NCBI GenBank assembly: GCA_014377525.1
Contig: JACMPL010000016.1
Span: 26,138 to 90,137, forward strand
Length of the DNA: 64,000 nt
Direction: 5' to 3'
Source of the DNA: Candidatus Saccharimonadota bacterium
GTDB taxonomy: Bacteria; Patescibacteriota; Saccharimonadia; Saccharimonadales; UBA4665
This document shows positions 45,400-52,689 of the stretch, in pieces (position 1 is the stretch's first letter; each line of letters opens with the position of its first letter). The notes below the pieces were generated by a model. The model saw only the letters and a list, made by a program, of their open reading frames with translations. It did not search any database and had not been told where the DNA came from. Both the position numbers and the translations under genes were made by a program.

Positions 45400-45876
45400 A
45401 TGAAATATAACGAACTACAACTCGAAAAAGCTAAGGCTGGTAAACGAGTTGGCCGTGGTATTGCCGCCGGACAGGGTAAAACCGCTGGTCGTGGTACCAA
45501 AGGTCAGAAATCTCGTACCGGTTACAGCAAAAAGCCTGGTTTTGCCGGTGGCCAAAACCCACTCATGCAAGCCCTGCCGAAGCTCCCTGGTTTCAAAAGC
45601 CACAAGCCAAAAGCCGAGAACGTATCGCTTGATCAGCTGGAAGCTGTCGCGGGTAAAACCGTTACATCGACCACACTATTCGAACTGGGGCTTGTCACCA
45701 GTCCTTACGCACTCATCAAGTTACTCAACAAGGGTGATACTTCTCCTAAAAGCTTAACGGTTCAGCTCCAGTCAGCCAGCAAAACTGCAATCGCTGCTAT
45801 CGAAAAATCCGGTGGTACATTTGCAAAAACCGCTCGTCTTGGCCGCCCAGCTAAGCCCGTCAGCGACAAAAAATAG
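45400..45876 (+). CDS. rplO: 50S ribosomal protein L15
   Basis: 158 residues from ATG 45400; the upstream in-frame extension lies inside rpsE. KRVGRGIAAGQGKTAGRGTKGQKSR and PGFAGGQNPLMQALPKLPGF are typical. Usually rpmD (L30) comes just before it; that gene is absent. A terminator follows the gene. Confidence 0.96.
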   Translation: MKYNELQLEKAKAGKRVGRGIAAGQGKTAGRGTKGQKSRTGYSKKPGFAGGQNPLMQALPKLPGFKSHKPKAENVSLDQLEAVAGKTVTSTTLFELGLVTSPYALIKLLNKGDTSPKSLTVQLQSASKTAIAAIEKSGGTFAKTARLGRPAKPVSDKK

Positions 45877-45897
45877 TCTTTTCTGTCGTTACAAATA

Positions 45898-45921
45898 AGG
45901 CCGTCTTGTACGGTCTTTTTT
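45898..45921 (+). terminator. Intrinsic terminator after rplO
   Basis: AGGCCGT (45898-45904) pairs with ACGGTCT (45910-45916) with one G-U, a 5-base loop and a run of T to 45921. It ends the rplC-rplO unit before secY. Confidence 0.75.
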
Positions 45922-46004
45922 GTTATTTTGACGTTAAGCCTGAACACGCCTGTACGGCAGATTAGATTCGAGCAATTTGTTTAGCGTCCTGCGCAATTAT
46001 CTTG

Positions 46005-46010
46005 TATACT
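46005..46010 (+). promoter_or_regulatory. -10 box for secY
   Basis: TATACT, with TTAGCG 18 bases upstream as a poor -35. The ATG of secY is about 42 bases downstream. Confidence 0.45.
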
Positions 46011-46051
46011 GACTTAGACGTAATTTATTTGTTAAGGATAGAGACTAACAC

Positions 46052-47542
46052 ATGAACTGGAAAATTATTGGACGCTCGCTAAAGCAAGCGGAAATGCGTA
46101 AACGCGTACTTATTGTTGTTGGAATTATTCTTGTCTTCCGAATCTTGGCCCACATACCTGTTCCACTCGCAAACCCCGAAACGCTCAACCAAGTCCTGAA
46201 GAACTTGTTCTCGTCTAACAACACACCCCAGTTCCTAAGCTTCATTAACGTTCTATCTGGCGGGGCGCTAGCTAACTTCTCTATTATGATTGCCGGTCTA
46301 GGTCCGTACATTAACGCTTCTATTATCATGCAGCTATTGACCAAGGCGATTCCGCAGCTTGAGGCACTTCATAAAGAAGGTGAGTTTGGTCAAAAAAAGA
46401 TTAACCAATACACTCGTTTGCTGACGTTACCACTGGCAATAATCCAGTCAATTGGCTCGATTTACCTTATAAAGAACTATGCCAGTCAAGTCGGCGGTAT
46501 CGGTGACATTACCGCTAATACCTCGCTTATGCATTGGGTACTTATGGTGGCCGCGCTAGCCGGTGGTTCGATGCTACTTATGTGGCTTGGTGAGCTGGTC
46601 ACGGAGCAGAGTATTGGCAACGGTATTTCCTTGCTCATTACCGTTGGTATCGTCAGTGGACTGCCGACAACTATCGCTAGCATTATCGGTTCGGTACTTC
46701 AGAAGGGCAGTAAACTTTCTGTTTTCGGCGTTAACTTGCCAGTTAACAAAAACGCGCTCATCTACGGATTTGGCATATTAGTTGCAGTTTTGGTGGTGAC
46801 GTATCTGGTTGTAATGCTCAATGAAGCATCGCGCAAGCTGACAGTAAATTATGCAAAGCGCGTCCAGGGTAACCGAACCTACGGCGGCGTTACGACCGTG
46901 CTGCCAGTCAAGCTTATCACCGCAGGTGTTGTACCGATTATCTTTGCAGTAGCGTTCTTGAGTGTCCCTAGTTTTGTGGGTCAACTACTGACGAGTTCCC
47001 ACAGCGCTCGGCTAGCTGGTATTGGTAAGCAATTAGTGACGTTATTCACGACGCCGTCCTCAACTACCTTTGCGACGCTTGGCTCGAAGGCGTTCATCTA
47101 CCCAACAATTTACTTCTTAATGGTTTTTGTCTTTACCTACTTCTATACTAGTATTACATTCAATTCAAAAGAAATTGCCGAGAACCTGCAAAAGCAGGGT
47201 GGTTTTATTGAGGGTGTCCGTTCCGGATTACAAACCGAAAAATACCTGGGTAAGATCGTTAACCGCCTAACGTTCTTCGGCGCTCTCAGTCTCGGATTGC
47301 TAGCGATGTTACCAATAGTCGCGCAGCTATTTATAAAAACTAGTATCACTATTGGTGGAACAAGTATCCTAATCCTTGTGTCGGTAGCGCTTCAAACACT
47401 CCGAGCGTTAGAATCCAGGGCACTCATGGTCACCTACGATCAATACTCGCAACCAGACTTCTTCCACGACGCCGATGGGCCGGTTGTTAAAAAAGGTCGC
47501 TTTAGCAAGCTGAGATTCAGCAAAACCAAGCGAGCAAACTAG
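46052..47542 (+). CDS. secY: Protein translocase subunit SecY
   Basis: Channel subunit of the Sec translocon, 496 residues with ten transmembrane segments. Landmarks are RILAHIPVP in TM1, the plug region with FSIMIAGLGPYINASIIMQLL, EFGQKKINQYTR in the first cytoplasmic loop and the conserved C-terminal loop NPEEIAENLQKQGG-like sequence (here FNSKEIAENLQKQGGFIEGV). It has its own promoter after the rplO terminator. The usual followers adk and map are missing; infA comes next. Confidence 0.97.
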   Translation: MNWKIIGRSLKQAEMRKRVLIVVGIILVFRILAHIPVPLANPETLNQVLKNLFSSNNTPQFLSFINVLSGGALANFSIMIAGLGPYINASIIMQLLTKAIPQLEALHKEGEFGQKKINQYTRLLTLPLAIIQSIGSIYLIKNYASQVGGIGDITANTSLMHWVLMVAALAGGSMLLMWLGELVTEQSIGNGISLLITVGIVSGLPTTIASIIGSVLQKGSKLSVFGVNLPVNKNALIYGFGILVAVLVVTYLVVMLNEASRKLTVNYAKRVQGNRTYGGVTTVLPVKLITAGVVPIIFAVAFLSVPSFVGQLLTSSHSARLAGIGKQLVTLFTTPSSTTFATLGSKAFIYPTIYFLMVFVFTYFYTSITFNSKEIAENLQKQGGFIEGVRSGLQTEKYLGKIVNRLTFFGALSLGLLAMLPIVAQLFIKTSITIGGTSILILVSVALQTLRALESRALMVTYDQYSQPDFFHDADGPVVKKGRFSKLRFSKTKRAN

Positions 47543-47590
47543 TTTGCTCCAGCCAGTAAATTGCGCATCTGTTAATTGCCAAGATAACCG

Positions 47591-47620
47591 TTTACAAACT
47601 GTTGTATTACATGCTATACT
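47591..47620 (+). promoter_or_regulatory. Promoter for infA
   Basis: TTTACA (47591-47596), an 18-base spacer and TATACT (47615-47620). The ATG is 17 bases further on, leaving a leader of about 11 bases without a Shine-Dalgarno sequence. Confidence 0.65.
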
Positions 47621-47637
47621 TAGATGTTGTTATATCT

Positions 47638-47859
47638 ATGGCTAGTAATAAAGAAGTAATCGAGTTGACGGGAACCATTGTAGAGACCTTACCAGGTACT
47701 CAGTTTCGGGTTGAACTCGAGAATGGCCATAAGATAATAGCCCATGTTGCCGGTAAAATGCGCAAGCACTTTATTAGAATTGTTCCAGGCGATAGCGTAA
47801 CTGTTGAGTTAACTCCTTACGATCTTACAAAAGGTCGCATCACCTACAGACGCAGTTAG
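47638..47859 (+). CDS. infA: Translation initiation factor IF-1
   Basis: 73 residues from ATG 47638 ([16 protein letters not shown]); the longer frame from 47602 overlaps the promoter and is rejected. The S1/OB fold carries [33 protein letters not shown]-1 occupies the A site during initiation. The very short leader without a Shine-Dalgarno sequence suggests non-canonical initiation of this mRNA. Confidence 0.96.
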   Translation: MASNKEVIELTGTIVETLPGTQFRVELENGHKIIAHVAGKMRKHFIRIVPGDSVTVELTPYDLTKGRITYRRS

Positions 47860-47871
47860 AATCTTTAGATA

Positions 47872-47899
47872 TTGGCATACACATGTGTGCCGGTATACG
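47872..47899 (+). promoter_or_regulatory. Possible promoter for the rpmJ-rpsM-rpoA unit, overlapping a hairpin
   Basis: TTGGCA (47872-47877), a 16-base spacer and TATACG (47894-47899). The same stretch can form a hairpin GGCATAC/GTGTGCC (47874-47891), so the site could be a promoter, an RNA control element or both. Confidence 0.4.
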
Positions 47900-47966
47900 A
47901 GGATTTTAATCTTCATCAGTATCAAATTAAGCGCAGTGAGTTATTGCGAAAGGAGCAATGATCCGT

Positions 47967-48083
47967 ATGAAAGTACGTGCCAGTGTCAAAAAGATTAGTC
48001 CAGATGACAAAATTGTCCGCCGTAAAGGTAGGATCTATGTTATTAATAAGTTAAAACCTAAGCACAAGCAGAGGCAAGGATAA
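47967..48083 (+). CDS. rpmJ: 50S ribosomal protein L36, zinc-free type
   Basis: 38 codons, too short for most gene finders. It begins [11 protein letters not shown] and ends KPKHKQRQG, the hallmark of bL36. The zinc-ribbon Cys/His residues of the common form are absent: the CxxC position reads SPDD and no other Cys occurs. AAAGGAG lies about 11 bases before ATG 47967; an ATG at 47958 would add three residues but is too close to that site. The next gene, rpsM, follows after one base. Confidence 0.93.
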   Translation: MKVRASVKKISPDDKIVRRKGRIYVINKLKPKHKQRQG

Positions 48084-48084
48084 T

Positions 48085-48471
48085 ATGGCAAGAATTTCAG
48101 GTGTCACCGTTCCGGCTGACAAGCAGATCTGGGTTGCATTGACATACGTCTTTGGTATCGGCCCAAAAAGCAGTAAGGAAATCTTGACGCAAGCCAAGGT
48201 TGAGCTTACTGAACGAACTAAAAATTTGAATGATGGAGAAATTTCTCGCATCCAAGAAATTGTTAATGCCGACTACGTCGTCGAAGGTGAACTTCAGCGC
48301 GTCGTCAGTGGTAACATCAAACGACTCAAGGACATTAAGTCGTACCGTGGCTTGCGCCACGCCGCTAGCCTGCCGTCACGCGGTCAACGCACCAAAACAA
48401 ACGCTCGTACCCGTCGCGGCAAAAAGAGCACGGTCGGTGGTACCGCTAAAAAAGTAGCCTCAAAGACTTAG
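48085..48471 (+). CDS. rpsM: 30S ribosomal protein S13
   Basis: 128 residues: MARISGVTVPADKQIWVALTYVFGIG, the helix-two-turn-helix region, and the C-terminal tail YRGLRHAASLPSRGQRTKTNARTRRG that reaches P-site tRNA. First of the alpha-operon genes rpsM-rpsK-rpsD-rpoA-rplQ. Confidence 0.97.
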   Translation: MARISGVTVPADKQIWVALTYVFGIGPKSSKEILTQAKVELTERTKNLNDGEISRIQEIVNADYVVEGELQRVVSGNIKRLKDIKSYRGLRHAASLPSRGQRTKTNARTRRGKKSTVGGTAKKVASKT

Positions 48472-48485
48472 GAAAGGAGTAACAT

Positions 48486-48872
48486 ATGGCAGACGCATCT
48501 AAGAAGAAAAAAGCGAAGCGAACCGTTGCTTCTGGACAAGTTCATGTTCAGGCAACCTTCAACAACACAATTATCAGCTTCACTGATGGTAACGGCAATG
48601 CACTAACCGCTTCTAGCGCAGGTGCTTGTGGATTTCGTGGATCCAAAAAAGGTACCGCTTACGCAGCTCAAGTCGCAGCTGAACGAGCCGGAACGGCTGC
48701 AAAGCAGCAATACGGACTCAGCAAAGCTGATGTCTTCATCAATGGAATCGGCCTCGGCCGCGACGCCGCTGTCCGCGCCCTTGTAACGCTCGATATCCAA
48801 GTTGAGAACATCAAAGATATTACCGGCGTGCCACATGGTGGCGTCCGTCCGAAGAAAGCTCGTAGGGTTTAG
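48486..48872 (+). CDS. rpsK: 30S ribosomal protein S11
   Basis: 128 residues. HVQATFNNTIISFTDGNGN, SSAGACGFRGSKKGTAYAAQ and the C-terminal ITGVPHGGVRPKKARRV are typical. It lines the mRNA exit channel. GGAAAGGAG precedes the ATG. Confidence 0.97.
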   Translation: MADASKKKKAKRTVASGQVHVQATFNNTIISFTDGNGNALTASSAGACGFRGSKKGTAYAAQVAAERAGTAAKQQYGLSKADVFINGIGLGRDAAVRALVTLDIQVENIKDITGVPHGGVRPKKARRV

Positions 48873-48874
48873 CA

Positions 48875-49498
48875 ATGGCACGAGATACACAATCTATCGT
48901 CAAGATGAGTCGCCGCGAAGGCTATGCTCTTCACCCCAAGGCGCACAAAGCACTCGCTAAGCGAACTTCCATGCCGGGTCAGGCTGCTAACAGCCGTGGT
49001 CCACGTGGCGCAAAAGCCAGCCAGTACTCTATTCAACTTCGCGAAAAGCAGAAGGTCAAACGATTATATGGACTGCTCGAAAAGCAGTTTAGTAACCTCA
49101 TGAAAGAAGCGACTCGTAAACAGGGTCAGTCAGGCGCAGTTCTGCTTCAGCTGCTCGAACAACGAGCCGATAACGTCATTTACCGTGCTGGTTTTGCGAC
49201 TAGTCGCCGAGCTGCTCGTCAGCTCGTCACTCACGGTCACTTTACGCTTAACGGTACTAGAGTCGACATTCCGTCAATCCGCATGAAACCAGGTGATACC
49301 CTGACGGTTCGTGAGCATTCAACCAAAACCGAATACTTCAAGAAGCTTGATGAGGTCAGTCCCGCACCAGCAGACAATCCCGGATGGCTCAAAGTTGAGC
49401 GCAAAAAGGCGTCTGTCAGTGTTACCGGGCTACCGTCGCGAGACGATGCTGAAGTCGATATTAATGAGCAACTAATCGTAGAGTACTACTCGCGCTAA
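48875..49498 (+). CDS. rpsD: 30S ribosomal protein S4, zinc-free type
   Basis: 207 residues. The N-terminal segment, which in many bacteria has CRLCRREG and further Cys ligands, reads VKMSRREGYALH without any cysteine, so this is the C-minus form. The S4 domain is clear (QRADNVIYRAGFATSRRAARQLVTHGHFTLNG, cited in part). S4 starts 30S assembly and autoregulates the alpha operon in other bacteria. Confidence 0.97.
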   Translation: MARDTQSIVKMSRREGYALHPKAHKALAKRTSMPGQAANSRGPRGAKASQYSIQLREKQKVKRLYGLLEKQFSNLMKEATRKQGQSGAVLLQLLEQRADNVIYRAGFATSRRAARQLVTHGHFTLNGTRVDIPSIRMKPGDTLTVREHSTKTEYFKKLDEVSPAPADNPGWLKVERKKASVSVTGLPSRDDAEVDINEQLIVEYYSR

Positions 49499-49516
49499 GG
49501 AAGGAACAATAGCAGT

Positions 49517-50470
49517 ATGTCAAACATGATTCACACCCCAGGCCTCGTCAATGTCGACGAGCACACCAGTACGAGTGCTACGTTTAGTGTCGAACCGCTT
49601 CACAACGGATACGGCAACACACTTGGTAATTCACTTCGACGGGTTCTTTTATCCAGTATTTCTGGTGCCGCAGTCACTGCATTTAAAATCGAGGGCGTAA
49701 CCCACGAATTTACTTCAGTTCCCGGTGTCAAAGAAGACGTTGTTGACATTATGCAAAATCTCAAAGGTGTACGCTTCCGAGTTTACGGTGCCGATGCCCA
49801 GACGATTCGAATCGTTAAAAAAGGTAAGGGCAGCGTAACAGCTAAAGATATTCAAGTTAATGCCGATGTTGAAATTGTTAATCCCGACCACGTCATCGCT
49901 ACTATTGACGACGACAAATCGACCCTAACGGTTGATCTTGTTGTTGAAATCGGTCGCGGTTACCGCACCATCGAAGAAGGTACCGCTAAGAAAGCCAGCG
50001 ACATGATTGCCGTTGATGCGATCTTTAGCCCTGTTCTTCGAGTACGATATAAAGTCGAAAATACTCGTGTCGGTCAGGCAACTGATCTCGATAAACTTCT
50101 GTTGACGGTTGATACCGATGGTTCGATTACCCCTCAGGACGCTTTCGAAGAGGCAGCTGCAGTACTCGTTAACCAGTACACCGCACTTGCCGGCAAAACC
50201 CGGGTTGTCGCACCAGAACCAGTCGCTTCCAGTACGGGCAACAATAGCGAATTTACCAGCGATTTGCTTGGTGACGAAGCAACCGCCCTCAGTACATCCA
50301 TCGAAGACCTTAATCTGTCTGCCCGAACGACCAATGCACTCATCAATAATGACATTCATACCATTCGCGATCTATTTTCGCTGAATGATGCAGAACTCCG
50401 TGACCTCAAAGGTTTCGGTAGCAAAGCACTTGATGAAGTCAAAGAAAAGCTAGCGGAATTGGAGCTCTAG
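49517..50470 (+). CDS. rpoA: DNA-directed RNA polymerase subunit alpha
   Basis: 317 residues. The N-terminal dimerisation domain shows PLHNGYGNTLGNSLRRVLLSS; the linker is about 35 residues; the C-terminal domain has the helix-hairpin-helix pattern LRDLKGFGSKALDEVKEKL used for promoter UP elements and activators. AAGGAAGG lies upstream. It abuts rplQ with no gap. Confidence 0.98.
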   Translation: MSNMIHTPGLVNVDEHTSTSATFSVEPLHNGYGNTLGNSLRRVLLSSISGAAVTAFKIEGVTHEFTSVPGVKEDVVDIMQNLKGVRFRVYGADAQTIRIVKKGKGSVTAKDIQVNADVEIVNPDHVIATIDDDKSTLTVDLVVEIGRGYRTIEEGTAKKASDMIAVDAIFSPVLRVRYKVENTRVGQATDLDKLLLTVDTDGSITPQDAFEEAAAVLVNQYTALAGKTRVVAPEPVASSTGNNSEFTSDLLGDEATALSTSIEDLNLSARTTNALINNDIHTIRDLFSLNDAELRDLKGFGSKALDEVKEKLAELEL

Positions 50471-50911
50471 ATGCATCGTCACGGATATAAAGGTCGTAAA
50501 TTTCACCGCGAGCGCGATCAACGCCGCGCTCTGATCAAGGGATTGGCCGACTCACTTGTTAAATATGAATCGATTGAGACAACTTTACCCAAAGCTAAGG
50601 AAATTGTCCCTTACGTCGAAAAGTTGATCACTAAAGCTAAAAAAGGCGATCTGCACAACCGACGCCAGGTCATTAGCGGATTACAAACTATCGAATCAGC
50701 TCATAAATTAGTTGATCAGATAGCTCCCAAGCTACTCGGTCGCGTTAGTGGACACTTGCGAATCGTCAAAACCTTGGCTCGACGTGGCGATAACACCATG
50801 ATGGCCCGTGTTAGTTTCGTCGATGATCTCACTGAAGCACCAATTGCCAAAGCCGCCGTGCCAGTAACACCCAAGCCTAAAGCAGTCGTTGCCAAAAAGG
50901 AGAATGCATAA
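50471..50911 (+). CDS. rplQ: 50S ribosomal protein L17
   Basis: 146 residues: MHRHGYKGRKFHRERDQRRALIKGLADSLV at the start is typical (quoted in part: RHGYKGRKFHRERDQR). A Pro/Ala/Lys tail extends the usual 116-120 residue core. One-base overlap with rplM. Confidence 0.96.
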   Translation: MHRHGYKGRKFHRERDQRRALIKGLADSLVKYESIETTLPKAKEIVPYVEKLITKAKKGDLHNRRQVISGLQTIESAHKLVDQIAPKLLGRVSGHLRIVKTLARRGDNTMMARVSFVDDLTEAPIAKAAVPVTPKPKAVVAKKENA

Positions 50912-51351
50912 TGAAAACTTACAGCGCTAAACCAACCGATGTTACTCGCGTATGGTATGTTGTAGACGCATCCGAGGATACCCTCGGTCGTGTTGCAACC
51001 AAGATCGCAACTTTGTTAACCGGCAAAGCCAAAACTCAGTTTACTAAGCACATCGACTGCGGCGACTATGTTGTCGTGATCAATGCAGCTAACATAAAAG
51101 TCACTGGTGATCGTTTAAATCAGAAAATGTACTACCACCACAGTCATTTCCCTGGTGGACTACGCGAAACCTCAATGGCCGACCAGATGGAAAAGGATCC
51201 GACTCGGGTGATCTTTCGGGCTGTCCGTGGTATGTTGCCTGTCAACAAACTACGCGACGAACGCTTGAACCGTCTTAAGATTTATGTTGACGCTGAGCAC
51301 AAGCATGCGCCTCAGCAGCCTAAAACGATTTCAGTAAAGGATGCAGCATAA
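50911..51351 (+). CDS. rplM: 50S ribosomal protein L13
   Basis: 146 residues with WYVVDASEDTLGRVATKIA, YHHSHFPGGLRE and the RGMLPVNKLRDERLNRLKIY block. It is an early assembly protein. rplM-rpsI directly continues the alpha operon, with one-base overlaps. Confidence 0.97.
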   Translation: MKTYSAKPTDVTRVWYVVDASEDTLGRVATKIATLLTGKAKTQFTKHIDCGDYVVVINAANIKVTGDRLNQKMYYHHSHFPGGLRETSMADQMEKDPTRVIFRAVRGMLPVNKLRDERLNRLKIYVDAEHKHAPQQPKTISVKDAA

Positions 51352-51746
51352 TGGCAGATAAATATTTCTACGCACTCGGTCGACGCAAAGCTGCGACCGC
51401 TCGTGTCCGCCTCCAAGGTGGCAAAGGTGTCATTACCGTCAATGGTAAACCTGCCAACGAGTACTTCGCTGACAGCGAATACTTACTCTCGAAGCTAGCC
51501 CAGCCATTTGTCGTTCTTGACCAAGTAGGCAAGTTTGACGTCAGTGCCGTCGTCGACGGCGGTGGCCACGAAGGCCAAATCGAGGCTATCCGCCTCGGTA
51601 TCGCCAAAACACTTGTTCTATTGAACGGTGATCTCAAAAGTACGCTCAAGCGTGCCGAGCTACTCAGCCGCGATTCCCGCGAGCGCGAACGTAAAAAATT
51701 CGGTCTCAAAGGTGCGCGTAAGCAGCGCCAGTTTACCAAGCGTTAG
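51351..51746 (+). CDS. rpsI: 30S ribosomal protein S9
   Basis: 131 residues with YFYALGRRKAATARVRL, GGGHEGQIEAIRLGIAKTL and the C-terminal KFGLKGARKQRQFTKR, whose last Arg contacts P-site tRNA. Last gene of the ribosomal block; a strong terminator follows. Confidence 0.98.
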   Translation: MADKYFYALGRRKAATARVRLQGGKGVITVNGKPANEYFADSEYLLSKLAQPFVVLDQVGKFDVSAVVDGGGHEGQIEAIRLGIAKTLVLLNGDLKSTLKRAELLSRDSRERERKKFGLKGARKQRQFTKR

Positions 51747-51763
51747 TTCACTCTTGTTTGTGC

Positions 51764-51791
51764 AAAATAGCCCGGATATCCGGGCTATTTT
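51764..51791 (+). terminator. Intrinsic terminator after rpsI
   Basis: A perfect palindromic stem (AAAATAGCCCGGAT / ATCCGGGCTATTTT) followed by TATTT. It closes the alpha/rplM-rpsI unit. Confidence 0.88.
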
Positions 51792-52159
51792 TATTTGTGA
51801 GCTTGGTATACTATCGTGGTACTTTGTTTGTAGAATTAATCCTAAATGCTCTTCAAAACAGTCTTGCTACACTCTGAAGCCAGCGAAGTCTAATAGACCA
51901 GTAGTATTTCATTGGCGGGTGCACAGTAGCAGTCAGCAAAATGATTATTAGTGCTTAGTTAACGGTCTCATCTGCCGTTCTTGGAGTAACGAAGAGTATA
52001 CATGCAATAAAGGATGTGGATTATGTAATTGGTGGCGTACTGATAATCGTCATCGCTTGTAATTATCTTTATCCACTCGCCGTAAGCAGTTACTGAGTTT
52101 ATGGCTACAATAATCCTTTGCGGTCACCACTAACTTCGACCATGGAACTCGTAACAAGC
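51792..52159 (+). other. Gap downstream of rpsI with no convincing gene
   Basis: Only short frames are found. One frame ending in a TGA near 52100, with a hydrophobic stretch (VIGGVLIIVIACNYLYPLAV), starts after a TAG near 51960 and has only a GTG inside; it may be the remnant of a small membrane protein. No repeats or structured RNA were recognised. Confidence 0.35.
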
Positions 52160-52188
52160 TTGACTAGTATTGACAATAAATGTAATAA
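52160..52188 (+). promoter_or_regulatory. Promoter of the trpS-upstream leader
   Basis: TTGACT (52160-52165), a 17-base spacer and TAATAA (52183-52188). The ATG of the leader peptide at 52196 follows 7 bases later, so the transcript is predicted to be leaderless. Confidence 0.6.
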
Positions 52189-52195
52189 GTTACGT

Positions 52196-52267
52196 ATGTC
52201 AACGTTGCAAATAAAGAATTGCTATTGGTTTACCGACACCTTTGTGGCGGTTTGTTCTGTGCGTTAA
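52196..52267 (+). CDS. Putative 23-codon leader peptide with Tyr-Trp-Phe run
   Basis: ATG 52196 to TAA 52265-52267 encodes a 23-residue peptide containing Cys-Tyr-Trp-Phe at positions 9-12. The TAT-TGG-TTT codons (52223-52231) end exactly where the first hairpin arm begins (52232), and the reading frame runs through hairpin segments 1 and 2 to a stop 12 bases after segment 2. This is the geometry expected of a ribosome-mediated attenuator peptide. No Shine-Dalgarno sequence is present, fitting a leaderless start. Confidence 0.5.
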   Translation: MSTLQIKNCYWFTDTFVAVCSVR

Positions 52268-52315
52268 GATATTTAAACTTATCGAGTAAACCGCCACCAA
52301 TGAAAGGCGGTTTTT
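52232..52315 (+). promoter_or_regulatory. Attenuator-like set of mutually exclusive hairpins ending in a terminator
   Basis: Four segments can be named. Segment 1 ACCGACAC (52232-52239) pairs with segment 2 GTGGCGGT (52244-52251) with one A-G mismatch. Segment 2 extended, GTGGCGGTTT (52244-52253), pairs perfectly over 10 bases with segment 3 AAACCGCCAC (52288-52297). Segment 3 AAACCGCC also pairs with segment 4 GGCGGTTT (52306-52313), followed by T to 52315, an intrinsic terminator. So 2:3 is an antiterminator that excludes 3:4. Confidence 0.6.
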
Positions 52316-52351
52316 GTATGTAAAGACGTCTATAAACACAAGGAGATAACA

Positions 52352-52536
52352 ATGGAAATGTATAAAGGTCTTCTAGATCTTGAGATGCTACCAGAGCGCA
52401 TTCAAGTTGCGCCTGGTCAACAAATAACTCGGGAGTGCATAAGGGACTTGCACGCAACTACGGCCTATCCCAGAGGAAGCTGTTGGCGACCGGCTTGACT
52501 GTATCGATCAACGATCTGCTGAAGGGCTTATTATGA
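52352..52536 (+). pseudogene. Small ORFs in overlapping frames after the attenuator; possibly one frameshifted gene
   Basis: ATG 52352 follows a perfect AAGGAG at ideal spacing and opens a 48-codon frame ending at 52498. A second frame, offset by -1, is open from about 52390 to TGA 52534-52536 and has a better protein-like C-terminus (GLARNYGLSQRKLLATGLTVSINDLLKGLL read in part; GTG at 52435). The likeliest reading is one small gene of about 60 residues with a frameshift, or a real -1 recoding event. No family is recognised. Its position directly after the terminator suggests it is the first gene controlled by the leader. Confidence 0.4.
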
Positions 52537-52679
52537 GCTGTAGTGGTCCTACGCCAAATCAGAAAGATTACACCTGCCGCTTACCCGAGGAAACTAAGCG
52601 CGTTACCAACGAACGTATCCGCAATTTGTTGCGTAATCTAGTTCAAGTAACTTCGGTAGAACCGGTAACTAAGGTATAA
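52533..52679 (+). CDS. Small hypothetical protein, 48 residues, before trpS
   Basis: ATG 52533 overlaps the stop of the previous small frame (ATGA), a typical coupling arrangement, and ends with TAA at 52679, inside the -10 box of trpS. The product is polar, with two Cys (residues 3 and 15) and a helical Arg/Asn/Leu-rich stretch. No family is recognised. Coding status rests on the overlap and context only. Confidence 0.35.
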   Translation: MSCSGPTPNQKDYTCRLPEETKRVTNERIRNLLRNLVQVTSVEPVTKV

Positions 52680-52680
52680 T
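52675..52680 (+). promoter_or_regulatory. -10 box directly before trpS
   Basis: TATAAT, with TTCGGT 17 bases upstream as a weak -35. The ATG at 52690 lies 9 bases downstream; a GTG at 52684 is the other possible start. Confidence 0.5.
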
Positions 52681-52689
52681 GAAGTGACG

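Noticed and set aside
52068..52076. Single DnaA-box-like TTATCCACT
   Set aside because: One copy only, with no cluster of boxes and no dnaA or dnaN nearby, so not an origin.
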